From Alistipes sp. (GTDB lineage Bacteria; Bacteroidota; Bacteroidia; Bacteroidales; Rikenellaceae), in NCBI GenBank assembly GCA_017421945.1, contig JAFOHD010000003.1:1-41015 (forward strand): DNA of 41,015 nt. Reading direction: 5' to 3'. Position 1 is the stretch's first letter. Each line of letters begins with the position of its first letter. Shown one piece after another: positions 33,768-41,015 of the stretch. The position numbers were made by a program, and so were the translations under genes. Under the pieces are notes generated by a model. That model did no database searches, was not told where the DNA came from, and worked only from the letters and a program-made list of their open reading frames with translations.

Positions 33768-33783
33768 TAACTTTGCAAAGTTA
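33768..33783. promoter_or_regulatory. Perfect palindrome made of two opposed -7 elements
   Basis: A 16-bp perfect palindrome whose left half is TAACTTTG and whose right half is CAAAGTTA. It thus reads as a TAnnTTTG -7 element on both strands. On minus it lies about 80 nt upstream of rsfS; on plus it points toward the 3' end of oxyR. It may be an intrinsically bidirectional promoter or a regulator site. Confidence 0.4.
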
Positions 33784-33884
33784 CATTTTTTTTATGACAC
33801 TACGAAATATTTATGTGTGCTTGTTGTGCCTAAAATGAGGTTTTTTATGCTGTTTTTATTTTTTTATCAGTTATTTCTCGATAT

Positions 33885-33924
33885 AAAAAAGCAGGATAAC
33901 CAAACTTAATGCCTGATTATCCTG
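33885..33924 (-). terminator. Intrinsic terminator of oxyR
   Basis: Read on minus, CAGGATAA (33924-33917) pairs with TTATCCTG (33899-33892) around a 17-nt loop and is followed by C and then six Ts (33890-33885). It lies 22 nt past the oxyR stop. Confidence 0.8.
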
Positions 33925-33945
33925 TCCAATATGTTATGTAGCGAC

Positions 33946-34851
33946 TTATCTTGCGGCCTTTTCCATTTCGATTTTTTCGGTGATGGTAGCCTCCAGAGCC
34001 GAGATGATAGATGTCTTGACGTAGGTGCGGCGTATAGCGATTGCTATGCGTCGTGATGTGGCCGATTTAGCCAGTGTCTTGATTTGTCGTTTGCGTGCCG
34101 CGGGAACGTATTCCAGGGCCATCTCTGGGATGATGGTCATACACGACGTGCAATCTACGATGCGCATCAGTGTGTCGAGCGAGCCCGACTCAAAGTAGTA
34201 GTTTGATGGGATGTCGCGACGTGCCTGACAGAGTTCTATGATCTGGTCACGCATACAGTTGCCCGCACTCAAAAGAATGAGGTCCTTCATGTCGATATCC
34301 TCGATGCGGATGTTGCTGCGCTCAAATAGCGGGTTGGCTGGCGAAACATAGGCGTAGAACGTGTCGCTGAAAAGGTCGCGCTCCAGGATACCGTCTCCGC
34401 ATGTGCCGCTTGCAACCAGCGCAGCATCAATCTTGTCACGTTTCAAAGCCTCGATGATGTCGGCTGTGACCATCTCCCGAATCTCCAGTTCAACACGTGG
34501 GTAACGCTTCACAAAGTCGGGGATGAATTTGTGTAACAGATAGGGCGCAATGGTGGGGATAACACCTAAACGTAGCTTACCGGCGGTCTCGCCTTTAAGC
34601 TCGGCAACTGACTCTCGTATAGTGTTATATGCCTTCAATGTCTCCTGTGCCTGAGCTATTACAACAGCACCTGCCTCGGTGGGGATAACGGGCTTCTTTG
34701 AGCGGTCAAGCAACACCACACCCAACTCCTCTTCCAAAGCTTTTATCTGCATTGATAGTGATGGCTGTGTGACAAAACAGTGTTCCGATGCAGCTGAAAA
34801 ACTGCCACAATTAGCTACCTCGATAAGGTATTGAAGTTGAATGATTGTCAT
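33946..34851 (-). CDS. oxyR: Hydrogen peroxide-responsive regulator OxyR (LysR family)
   Basis: A 301-residue LysR-type regulator. The N-terminal winged helix-turn-helix covers about 1-60 (GSFSAASEHCFVTQPSLSMQIKALE), and the effector domain about 90-290. The peroxide-sensing cysteine pair is at Cys199 and Cys208 (CMRDQIIELC), with the same spacing and even the same numbering as E. coli OxyR. It should activate peroxide-defence genes upon disulfide formation. In anaerobic gut Bacteroidales this controls catalase, Dps and AhpCF; that is family knowledge. It is divergent from trpS and has a very good promoter containing a dyad. Confidence 0.92.
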   Translation of the reverse strand: MTIIQLQYLIEVANCGSFSAASEHCFVTQPSLSMQIKALEEELGVVLLDRSKKPVIPTEAGAVVIAQAQETLKAYNTIRESVAELKGETAGKLRLGVIPTIAPYLLHKFIPDFVKRYPRVELEIREMVTADIIEALKRDKIDAALVASGTCGDGILERDLFSDTFYAYVSPANPLFERSNIRIEDIDMKDLILLSAGNCMRDQIIELCQARRDIPSNYYFESGSLDTLMRIVDCTSCMTIIPEMALEYVPAARKRQIKTLAKSATSRRIAIAIRRTYVKTSIISALEATITEKIEMEKAAR

Positions 34852-34874
34852 AGGGTTTAATGTAATTCACTCTA

Positions 34875-34905
34875 CAAAAGTATAAAAAAAAATTATACTT
34901 TCAAA
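34875..34905 (-). promoter_or_regulatory. oxyR promoter with internal 8-bp-arm dyad
   Basis: On minus, TTTG (34905-34902), 19 nt, then TACTTTTG (34882-34875) is an excellent Bacteroidota promoter, 24 nt before the ATG. In its spacer AAGTATAA (34878-34885) and TTATACTT (34893-34900) form a perfect dyad with 7 nt between, overlapping the -7 element. This is a candidate autoregulatory LysR-type or other repressor site. Confidence 0.65.
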
Positions 34906-34909
34906 CTTT

Positions 34910-34941
34910 TTTGGTGGGTCGCATATAAATTGTTATTTTTG
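34910..34941 (+). promoter_or_regulatory. trpS promoter
   Basis: TTTG (34910-34913), 20 nt, then TATTTTTG (34934-34941) fits the Bacteroidota consensus. The predicted leader is about 65 nt. Its -33 lies 5 bp from the oxyR -33, so the two promoters are back to back. Confidence 0.6.
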
Positions 34942-35011
34942 TGTTTATTTTTAGAGGTATGGTGGTTTTTTGAACTGCTACTAATTGAGAAAAACGTAAA
35001 ACAGTAAAGAT

Positions 35012-36100
35012 ATGGGTAAAATTATTCTTACGGGCGACCGCCCAACAGGTAAACTCCACTTGGGACACTATGTAGGTTCATTGCGTCAGCGTGTGGAGCT
35101 TCAGAATTCAGGTCTTTTTGAAAAGATATTCATCATGATTGCCGATGCTCAGGCTCTGACCGATAACGCCGACAACCCCGAGAAGGTGCGTCAGAACATC
35201 ATTGAGGTGGCACTCGACTATCTTTCTTGCGGCATAGATCCTACGAAATCGACAATTTTCATTCAGAGCATGGTGCCAGAGCTTACCGAGCTGGCATTCT
35301 ACTACATGAACCTTGTGACGGTAGCTCGTCTGGAACGTAATCCAACCGTAAAGACCGAGATTGTGATGCGTGAGTTTGGTAAATCCATTCCCGTAGGTTT
35401 CTACACATATCCCATCTCGCAGGCATCGGATATCACTGCGTTTCGTGCCACTACCGTTCCTGCCGGTGCTGACCAGGAGCCAATGATTGAGCAGACTCGC
35501 GAGATTGTTCACAAGTTCAACTCAATCTATGGCCCAACGCTTGTTGAGCCGGAGATTATGCTGCCACAGAATGCAGCATGTCTGCGTCTGCCAGGAACTG
35601 ACGGCAAGGCCAAGATGTCGAAGTCGCTCGGCAATTGCATCTATCTTTCGGATAGCCCCGAAGATTTGCGTAAGAAGGTAATGAGCATGTACACCGACCC
35701 TAACCACTTGCGTGTTGAGGACCCGGGTTCTATTGAGGGTAACTGCGTGTTTACATATCTGGATGCCTTCTCATGTACCGAGCATTTTGCAGAGTATCTG
35801 CCCGACTACGCTTGTCTGGAAGAGCTTAAGGAGCATTATAAGCGTGGTGGTTTGGGTGATGTGAAGTGTAAGAAGTTCCTCTATGCAGTGTTGCAGGAGA
35901 TGCTTGAGCCTATACGCGCTCGCCGTCATGAGTATGAGCAGGATATTGAGGGTGTGTATGAGATTCTCAAGAAGGGATGCGAGGTTGCACGTGCCGAGGC
36001 GGCCGAGACGCTGGATATGGTACGTCGTGCAATGAAGATTAACTATTTTGAGGATTCGGAACTTATCCGCCAGCAGTCTGAGGCTTACAAGACAAAATAG
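35012..36100 (+). CDS. trpS: Tryptophan--tRNA ligase
   Basis: This class I aminoacyl-tRNA synthetase charges tRNA-Trp. It has 362 residues. The HIGH-equivalent is in [17 protein letters not shown] near the N-terminus and the KMSKS loop is [10 protein letters not shown] at about 205-214. The family segment [15 protein letters not shown] and [14 protein letters not shown] are present. It is of the longer bacterial type with an extended C-terminal helical part. It is the first gene of trpS-ClC-HAD, 9 nt before the ClC gene. Confidence 0.95.
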   Translation: MGKIILTGDRPTGKLHLGHYVGSLRQRVELQNSGLFEKIFIMIADAQALTDNADNPEKVRQNIIEVALDYLSCGIDPTKSTIFIQSMVPELTELAFYYMNLVTVARLERNPTVKTEIVMREFGKSIPVGFYTYPISQASDITAFRATTVPAGADQEPMIEQTREIVHKFNSIYGPTLVEPEIMLPQNAACLRLPGTDGKAKMSKSLGNCIYLSDSPEDLRKKVMSMYTDPNHLRVEDPGSIEGNCVFTYLDAFSCTEHFAEYLPDYACLEELKEHYKRGGLGDVKCKKFLYAVLQEMLEPIRARRHEYEQDIEGVYEILKKGCEVARAEAAETLDMVRRAMKINYFEDSELIRQQSEAYKTK

Positions 36101-36109
36101 TAGGAGTGA

Positions 36110-37906
36110 ATGTTTAAGAGTGTAAAAGAACGTCTTTCGCACTGGGTGCTGAACATGGTGCGCCGTTTGAGCAATCGTCTGACAAATCGTCAGATGATAG
36201 CTCTGCTTGCCGTTGTGGTGGGATTGTTGGCAGGTCTGGGTACTTGTGTATTCGAGGCGCTGTTGCATGGCGTGCGTGCAGCTTTGGTGACATGGTTTCC
36301 GGTAGATAGGGCTCAGATATTGTTGCTTATATATCCAGCCATAGGTATCGTTCTTGCGACACTCTTTGTTAAGTATATCGTGCGGGATGAGATATCAGAG
36401 GGCGTCACACGTGTGCTATATGCCATGTCACGTCGCGATTCTCGCATAGCATCGCACAACTGCTGGACGTCGATTGTAGGTGGTGCCACAACCATTGGAT
36501 TTGGTGGTTCGGTAGGTCCCGAGGCTCCAATCGTGCTTACGGGAGCAGCCATAGGCTCGAATGTGGGTAAGATGGCGCACCTTAATTACAAAGATTTGAC
36601 GCTGCTGCTCTGCTGTGGAGCGGGTGCTGCCGTGGCGGCAATCTTCAAGGCTCCGATTACAGGTGTGGTGTTTGTGCTGGAGATTCTTATGCTGGGCATC
36701 ACCTCGGCATCGGTATTTCCGCTGCTTTTAGCATCGGTTACAGCGACAACTACTGCGTTGGTGTTCAGGGGTTTTGACCCTGTGTTTGCTGTTGAGCTGA
36801 CCGCCGCCGATGCATTCGTTATTGGGCAGATACCACTCTACATTCTGTTGGGAGTGTGCTGTGGATTCATGTCTTACTATTTTACTTCTATTAATTCCAT
36901 CGTTGGCTCATTTGTTAAACGCATACCCACCCAACATAAGCGTTGGATTTTTGCCGGCGTGGTGCTGGGTGTGTCAATATTCATCTTCCCGCCGCTTTAT
37001 GGCGAGGGTTATGAGGGCATGACAGCGTTGCTACACGGTAATGTGGCGGCGTTGTTCGACAATTCGCTCTTCTTTAAGTTCAGCCATATTGAATGGGTGG
37101 CTATCGTCTATGTGATAGCAATCATGTTCTGCAAGGTTGTTGCTATGGCAACTACCAATGCCTCGGGCGGTGTGGGAGGTACATTCGCTCCCTCGTTGTT
37201 TGTCGGTGCGTTTATGGGAGCCATCGTAGCGTTGGTTTGCAATGCATGTTTTGGTTGGAATATTTCCATCGTGTCTTTCACTTTGGTGGGTATGGCAGGA
37301 GTGATGGCAGGAGTGATGAAGGCTCCGCTGACATCAATCTTCCTTATTGCCGAACTGTCGAATGGCTATGGGCTCTTCATTCCATTGATGATTGTGGCGG
37401 GAACGGCGTTTGCGGTTGATTACGCACTCGACCGCGACTCTATCTACACCAAGCAGTTGCGTATGCGAGGTGAACTGCTGACGCACGACAAGGACCAGTC
37501 GGTGTTTGTCTTTTTGCGTCTGGAGGATTTAATGGAGACCGATTTCATCCGCATCAAGGAGAATATGGTGCTGGGCGATATTGTGCATATCATTTCATCG
37601 GCACGTAGAAATATTTTTCCTGTTATTGACAATTTCGGGCGTTTGCTTGGTGTGGTGCAGCTCGACGACTTGCGTGAGGATATGTTCAAGCAGGATAGAT
37701 GGGGGCGCTCCATCACCTATTACATGATTCAACCTCCCTATAAAATCCTACAACATGAGCAGGTGCAGAGTATTTTGCCTCGCTTTGAGGAAAATAATAC
37801 CTGGATGTTGCCCGTTGTTGATAAGGAGAACAGGTATCTCGGTTTTATTTCCAAGTCGAGAATCCTGAATGCCTATCGTGAGGCATTGGTGAAGATTTCG
37901 CAGTAG
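36110..37906 (+). CDS. ClC family anion transporter with C-terminal CBS pair
   Basis: A 598-residue ClC protein. A membrane core of roughly 10-12 segments covers about 30-435, and a cytoplasmic CBS-domain pair covers about 455-595 (LEDLMETDFIRI to RNIFPVIDNFGRLLGVV, and MLPVVDKENRYLGFISKSRIL). The anion-pathway motifs are unusual: SEGVT (96-100) at the GSGIP position, GPEAP (136-140) for GREGP with the gating Glu138 kept, and GTFAP for GxFxP. The glutamate of the proton path in E. coli ClC corresponds to Ile192. It may therefore be a channel or an uncoupled transporter. CBS pairs often bind adenine nucleotides. Confidence 0.9.
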   Translation: MFKSVKERLSHWVLNMVRRLSNRLTNRQMIALLAVVVGLLAGLGTCVFEALLHGVRAALVTWFPVDRAQILLLIYPAIGIVLATLFVKYIVRDEISEGVTRVLYAMSRRDSRIASHNCWTSIVGGATTIGFGGSVGPEAPIVLTGAAIGSNVGKMAHLNYKDLTLLLCCGAGAAVAAIFKAPITGVVFVLEILMLGITSASVFPLLLASVTATTTALVFRGFDPVFAVELTAADAFVIGQIPLYILLGVCCGFMSYYFTSINSIVGSFVKRIPTQHKRWIFAGVVLGVSIFIFPPLYGEGYEGMTALLHGNVAALFDNSLFFKFSHIEWVAIVYVIAIMFCKVVAMATTNASGGVGGTFAPSLFVGAFMGAIVALVCNACFGWNISIVSFTLVGMAGVMAGVMKAPLTSIFLIAELSNGYGLFIPLMIVAGTAFAVDYALDRDSIYTKQLRMRGELLTHDKDQSVFVFLRLEDLMETDFIRIKENMVLGDIVHIISSARRNIFPVIDNFGRLLGVVQLDDLREDMFKQDRWGRSITYYMIQPPYKILQHEQVQSILPRFEENNTWMLPVVDKENRYLGFISKSRILNAYREALVKISQ

Positions 37907-37927
37907 TATAGGGTTAAACTCAAGGTT

Positions 37928-38536
37928 ATGATTAAGAATGTAGTATTTGATTTTGGAGGTGTTTTGGTAGATTGGAATCCACATCACCTCTATGATGGCT
38001 ATTTCGGTAGCGAGCAGCAAGCGACATGGTTTTTGGAGAATATATGTCTTTATTCGTGGAACTTGCAGATGGATGGCGGAAAACCTTTTGCCGAGGGAGT
38101 GGCCGAACTCACGACGCAGCATCCCGAGTGGGCAGAGGCCATAGGCATCTATCACACCCGTTGGAGCGAAATGATAGGCGGAGAGATTGAGGGCACGGCA
38201 GAACTTGTGCGCCGACTGAAGGAGGCTGGTTATGGAGTATATGGCTTGACAAACTGGTCGATGGAGACCTATCCTATAATCCGAGACAGATATGAGGTGT
38301 TCTCGCTTTTTGACGGTGTAGTGGTGTCGGGCGAGGAGCATCTGCTTAAGCCCGATAGAAGGATATATGAGTGCTTGCTTGACCGCTATGCGTTAAAGGC
38401 TGCGGAGTCGGTCTTTTTGGATGATAATGCCGACAATGTGGCGGGTGCCGAGGCTGCCCAGATGAGTGCCATACGCTTTGAGAATGCCTTGCAGGCCGAG
38501 CGTGAACTCAAAACCAGGTTTGAAATAGAGATATAA
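37928..38536 (+). CDS. HAD family hydrolase (YihX-like phosphatase)
   Basis: A 202-residue haloacid-dehalogenase-fold protein, subfamily IA. Motif I is VVFDFGGVLVDW with nucleophile Asp8; the usual second Asp is Gly10, as in the DxG variant group. Motif II is GLTNWS, motif III includes the Lys in LLKPDRRIY, and motif IV is FLDDNADNV. A helical cap covers about 18-90. Relatives include sugar-phosphate phosphatases such as YihX, but the substrate is not known here. It follows the ClC gene by 21 nt and converges on the DUF456 gene. Confidence 0.85.
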   Translation: MIKNVVFDFGGVLVDWNPHHLYDGYFGSEQQATWFLENICLYSWNLQMDGGKPFAEGVAELTTQHPEWAEAIGIYHTRWSEMIGGEIEGTAELVRRLKEAGYGVYGLTNWSMETYPIIRDRYEVFSLFDGVVVSGEEHLLKPDRRIYECLLDRYALKAAESVFLDDNADNVAGAEAAQMSAIRFENALQAERELKTRFEIEI

Positions 38537-38561
38537 GCTACATCAATACCAGAACCTGCGT

Positions 38562-39041
38562 CTAAAAGATGTCGGTCCATATATAGTACATCATAAAACC
38601 TCCGGCTATAAGTTTCATTCCCGTGCCCACGAAGAACGACATCAACGAACCGAAGCCTACGATAAGTGCCCTGTCAAGTGTCTGTTGTCGGTTGAGTAAT
38701 TCACCGATGACAGCACCCACGAAAGGCCCCAATATAATGCCTAAGGGACCCATGAATATCATGCCGGCAAAGACTCCTATCGTTGCTCCCGTGATTCCCG
38801 CCTTTGAGCCACCGAACACCTTGCTGAAGTAAGCGGGGAGTATGTAGTCGAGGATGATTATTATCGCCGATATGATACCCCAGAGCCATAGCTTGCCGGG
38901 TGTAAGTTGGGTAGATGGTATGAAGTAGGCGCACAACATGCCGGCAAACGACAGCATTGTGCCGGGGAGGATGGGAACAACAGCACCTAATACCCCTATG
39001 ATACCACATAGGATGGCCATTATCGCCAGAAAGGTGTCCAT
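38562..39041 (-). CDS. DUF456 family membrane protein
   Basis: A 159-residue hydrophobic protein with about 4-5 transmembrane helices. Glycine-rich repeats (GIIGVLGAVVPILPGTMLSF, ITGATIGVFAGMIFMGPLGIILGPFVGAVIGEL) are diagnostic of DUF456. The function is unknown. It lies 4 nt after panD in a panC-panD-DUF456 run, but no link to pantothenate is established. Confidence 0.85.
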   Translation of the reverse strand: MDTFLAIMAILCGIIGVLGAVVPILPGTMLSFAGMLCAYFIPSTQLTPGKLWLWGIISAIIIILDYILPAYFSKVFGGSKAGITGATIGVFAGMIFMGPLGIILGPFVGAVIGELLNRQQTLDRALIVGFGSLMSFFVGTGMKLIAGGFMMYYIWTDIF

Positions 39042-39045
39042 CGGC

Positions 39046-39399
39046 TTACTTTACGATGCGGTTTGTTGCCGAGTCGGGGAATATAACCCATGGTTTGAAG
39101 CTCTTCGCCTCCTCGAAGTCGAGCATTGCGTACGACACGATAATCACCAGATCATCCACTGCCACCTTGCGTGCCGCAGCTCCATTCAGGCAGATACATC
39201 CGCTGCCGCGCTCGCCCTTGATGATGTATGTCTCGAAACGCTCGCCGTTGTTAATGTCGAGTATCTGCACCTTCTCGCCCTCAATCATGTTGGCTGCGTC
39301 CATCAAATCCTCGTCAATGGTGATGCTGCCCACATAGTTAAGGTTAGCTTGCGTAACTCTTACGCGATGAATCTTCGATTTTAATACCTCAATCATCAT
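39046..39399 (-). CDS. panD: Aspartate 1-decarboxylase
   Basis: PanD makes beta-alanine for pantothenate. It is a 117-residue pyruvoyl enzyme (116 if the second ATG is used). Self-cleavage should occur between Gly24 and Ser25 in NYVGS, making Ser25 the pyruvoyl. [11 protein letters not shown] before it and LNGAAARKV with the active-site Asn-Gly-Ala-Ala after it are typical. It lies 2 nt downstream of panC, so both branches of pantothenate assembly are made together. panB is not in the window. Confidence 0.95.
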   Translation of the reverse strand: MMIEVLKSKIHRVRVTQANLNYVGSITIDEDLMDAANMIEGEKVQILDINNGERFETYIIKGERGSGCICLNGAAARKVAVDDLVIIVSYAMLDFEEAKSFKPWVIFPDSATNRIVK

Positions 39400-39401
39400 A
39401 A

Positions 39402-40238
39402 CTATTTGATTCTTACGTTGTCAATAAGTCGTATCTCGCCCGCCTGCACAGCTATACAGCCCTGTATGCGGTTTGACTCCTCCCATGTGGTTACCTGCTG
39501 CATGGTGAGTGCATCAACAGCCTGGAAGTAGATGACCTTCAGCAGAGGATTCTTCTCAACCTCATCGGTAACCCACGCAGTAAGCTCGGCGGGAGTGAGC
39601 TGTGCCATCTTCTGCGCGCACTGCGATATGACCTCATAGATGTGAGGTGCTGCTGCGCGGTGAGCATCATCCAGCAGGGTGTTGCGTGACGAGAGTGCCA
39701 AGCCGTCGTTGTCGCGGATGATGGGGCACTCCACAATCTCAACATCCATGCTGAGCTGTGCGACCATGGCCTTTATTACTGCAATCTGCTGGAAATCCTT
39801 CTCGCCGAAATATGCCTTGGCGGGGTTTACGATGTCAAACAGGCGGCTTACCACCTGTGCCACGCCGTTGAAGTGGCCCGGACGTGTTGCGCCCTCCATA
39901 ACCTTGTCTATCTGACCGAAGTCGAACTGACGTGTGTCGGGCTCGGGGTATATCTCCTCAACCGAGGGCATCAGCACATAGTCGGCACCTGCCGCCTCCA
40001 ATACTGCGGCGTCGGCCTCGGGTGTGCGGGGATAGTTTCTTAAATCGTTCTTATCGTTGAATTGTGTGGGGTTTACAAATACGCTCACCACCACAGTCTG
40101 ACACTCCTTGCGTGCCTTCTCTACCAACGAGCGATGACCTGCATGCAGGGCTCCCATCGTGGGCACGAAACCTATGCCTGCGCGGTCAAGGGTTGATAGT
40201 TCTTGTTTGAGTTCGTTTACTGTGTAAAATGTTTTCAT
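39402..40238 (-). CDS. panC: Pantothenate synthetase
   Basis: PanC ligates pantoate and beta-alanine with ATP. From the ATG at 40238 it has 278 residues; the frame further upstream lies within the leader and overlaps the -7 element. The nucleotidyltransferase HIGH-like motif is [14 protein letters not shown]. The pantoate/ATP segments [14 protein letters not shown] and GLALSSRN (KMSKS-like) are intact. It is the first gene of panC-panD-DUF456. Confidence 0.95.
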   Translation of the reverse strand: MKTFYTVNELKQELSTLDRAGIGFVPTMGALHAGHRSLVEKARKECQTVVVSVFVNPTQFNDKNDLRNYPRTPEADAAVLEAAGADYVLMPSVEEIYPEPDTRQFDFGQIDKVMEGATRPGHFNGVAQVVSRLFDIVNPAKAYFGEKDFQQIAVIKAMVAQLSMDVEIVECPIIRDNDGLALSSRNTLLDDAHRAAAPHIYEVISQCAQKMAQLTPAELTAWVTDEVEKNPLLKVIYFQAVDALTMQQVTTWEESNRIQGCIAVQAGEIRLIDNVRIK

Positions 40239-40271
40239 TTTTATAGAGTTTCTAATCCTATAAAACTGCGG

Positions 40272-40279
40272 CAAAGTTA
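40272..40279 (-). promoter_or_regulatory. Putative -7 element of panC
   Basis: On minus, TAACTTTG is a full match to TAnnTTTG, 33 nt before the panC ATG. No good -33 TTTG is seen. Confidence 0.45.
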
Positions 40280-40335
40280 TACAATAATATCGGAATTAAA
40301 AATTTCATGCCGCCATAAAAACAAAATATAACGAA

Positions 40336-40364
40336 AAAAGTCCTCCACCGAGGGGAGGACTTTT
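40336..40364 (-). terminator. Terminator of the M49 peptidase gene
   Basis: A perfect 11-bp inverted repeat (40336-40346 with 40354-40364), core GTCCTCC/GGAGGAC with A/T flanks, has a 7-nt loop. It lies 18 nt past the stop of the minus-strand gene and upstream of panC. Confidence 0.8.
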
Positions 40365-40382
40365 ATGGAAAGAGGGTTTATT

Positions 40383-41015
40383 TTAGTTAATCGAAGGCAG
40401 GAACGACCACTCGCTTGAGTAGTGAAGCATCTGCTCGATGTAGTTGGTCTGTGGAACGAGTTTCACATCCACAATCTGACCATTCTCCTTGACAAGTTCG
40501 TAGTCGGGATTCACAAAACCACTGTAAGGCTCGATGCCGAGCTTGGCGTAACGCTCCAGCACCTCCTTGTGGAGTTCGGGGTTAATCTTCACAGCGTAAT
40601 CCTCAACCAGCTTGCGGCCGGCCTCGTAGTCGCCTGTTGACTTGATGCGCTGCACCTCGTAGAGAAGCTCGCCAAAGAGGCGGCGCAGAGCATCGAAATC
40701 GTTTACCACGATGTATGACTTGCCATCCTGCTTAACCCACTCGATGACGTTATCCTTCTTGCCCTTCTCGTAGCACCACTCGGCAATGAGTTTGCGGTTA
40801 CGCATGTGGGCCTCCTCGACATTCTTACCCCGCTCGATGCGTGAGAGCTGTGTCATCATGCCATTCATGATGTAGTCGGCATACTGCGCCTTGGCAACGT
40901 CAAGCGTAGGGATGAGTCCAATCTCAACCATCTTTGGGTCACCCAGGTAATACAGACCAAACAGGTCGGCACGTGTCTCCTCCAGAGTTGAGGTGTAGCT
41001 CTTCAGCTCGCCACC
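40383..41015 (-). CDS. M49 (dipeptidyl peptidase III-like) metallopeptidase, C-terminal part
   Basis: The gene runs off the window, and 210 C-terminal residues are visible. Near the edge is LEETRADLFGLYYLGDP, matching the second zinc motif (EExRAx) of family M49, where the first Glu is a zinc ligand. The preceding HExxGH motif would lie outside the window. The rest is the helical C-terminal lobe typical of dipeptidyl peptidase III. Such enzymes remove dipeptides from peptide N-termini. The ATG at 40931 is internal because the frame stays open and family-like to 41015. Confidence 0.82.
   Translation of the reverse strand, partial: GGELKSYTSTLEETRADLFGLYYLGDPKMVEIGLIPTLDVAKAQYADYIMNGMMTQLSRIERGKNVEEAHMRNRKLIAEWCYEKGKKDNVIEWVKQDGKSYIVVNDFDALRRLFGELLYEVQRIKSTGDYEAGRKLVEDYAVKINPELHKEVLERYAKLGIEPYSGFVNPDYELVKENGQIVDVKLVPQTNYIEQMLHYSSEWSFLPSIN

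Noticed and set aside
36515-36535. Apparent loss of the ClC gating glutamate
   Set aside because: Correct alignment places GREGP over GPEAP, so the gating Glu138 is present. Only the flanking residues and the inner proton site differ.
1-41015. Search for CRISPR arrays, insertion sequences, prophage, toxin-antitoxin or defence genes
   Set aside because: No spaced repeats, transposase or integrase motifs, or recognisable defence domains were seen. The window is ordinary housekeeping chromosome.

Overview
The window is core-genome DNA from a member of the Bacteroidota, most likely the order Bacteroidales. An Alistipes/Rikenellaceae-like organism is my best guess, but the family is not proven by anything here. 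The evidence is Bacteroidota-type promoters (TTTG, 19-21 nt, TAnnTTTG), starts without obvious Shine-Dalgarno sequences, an M64 secreted peptidase, an ftsH-cdsA-psd membrane cluster, and an arginine operon of the acyl-citrulline type. I see no rRNA, tRNA, CRISPR array, insertion sequence, prophage or integrase. Almost the whole window is protein-coding, and every complete gene is intact.

Layout. 1-372: end of trigger factor, joined abruptly to unrelated sequence. 500-2450: clpP-clpX. 2497-6051: tkt, then hpt-queE-divIC, ending at a perfect 20-bp-stem terminator shared with the convergent argR. 6597-6970: a divergent argR/arg control region with dyads overlapping both promoters. 6971-15031: a tight operon of GNAT acyltransferase, argG, argC, argD, argB, argE-type deacylase, argH and thiL. 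15035-20229 (minus): ackA-ptb-buk-aroQ-flippase. 20441-22395 (minus): a response regulator translationally coupled to an M64 peptidase. 22523-28218: a DUF349 repeat protein, pyrG and yidC. 28286-33688 (minus): rsfS-ftsH-cdsA-psd-AI-2E-family permease-riboflavin kinase. 33946-34851 (minus): oxyR, divergent from trpS-ClC-HAD phosphatase (35012-38536). 38562-40238 (minus): panC-panD-DUF456. 40383-41015 (minus): the C-terminal part of an M49 dipeptidyl peptidase III-like protein.

How the genes work together. The arginine genes supply every step from glutamate except the transcarbamylase and carbamoyl-phosphate synthesis. Their control by the adjacent ArgR is suggested by dyads on both promoters. 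ackA-ptb-buk form a substrate-level phosphorylation module for acyl-CoA fermentation. ftsH, cdsA, psd and yidC concern membrane lipids and membrane-protein quality or insertion.

The most striking observation is in CTP synthase (pyrG). The synthase half looks normal and the glutaminase Cys386 is kept. However, the catalytic His of the class I amidotransferase triad is Asn512, and several glutamine-pocket positions are also changed (Ser360, Glu390, Leu510). This suggests a CTP synthase that depends on free ammonia or has rewired amide transfer. Secondary points of interest are a possible pseudoknotted leader before ackA, a GC-rich multi-hairpin leader before pyrG, a riboflavin kinase without its FAD-synthetase half, a ClC protein with altered signature motifs, and the response regulator-M64 pair. 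I found no defence or mobile system.
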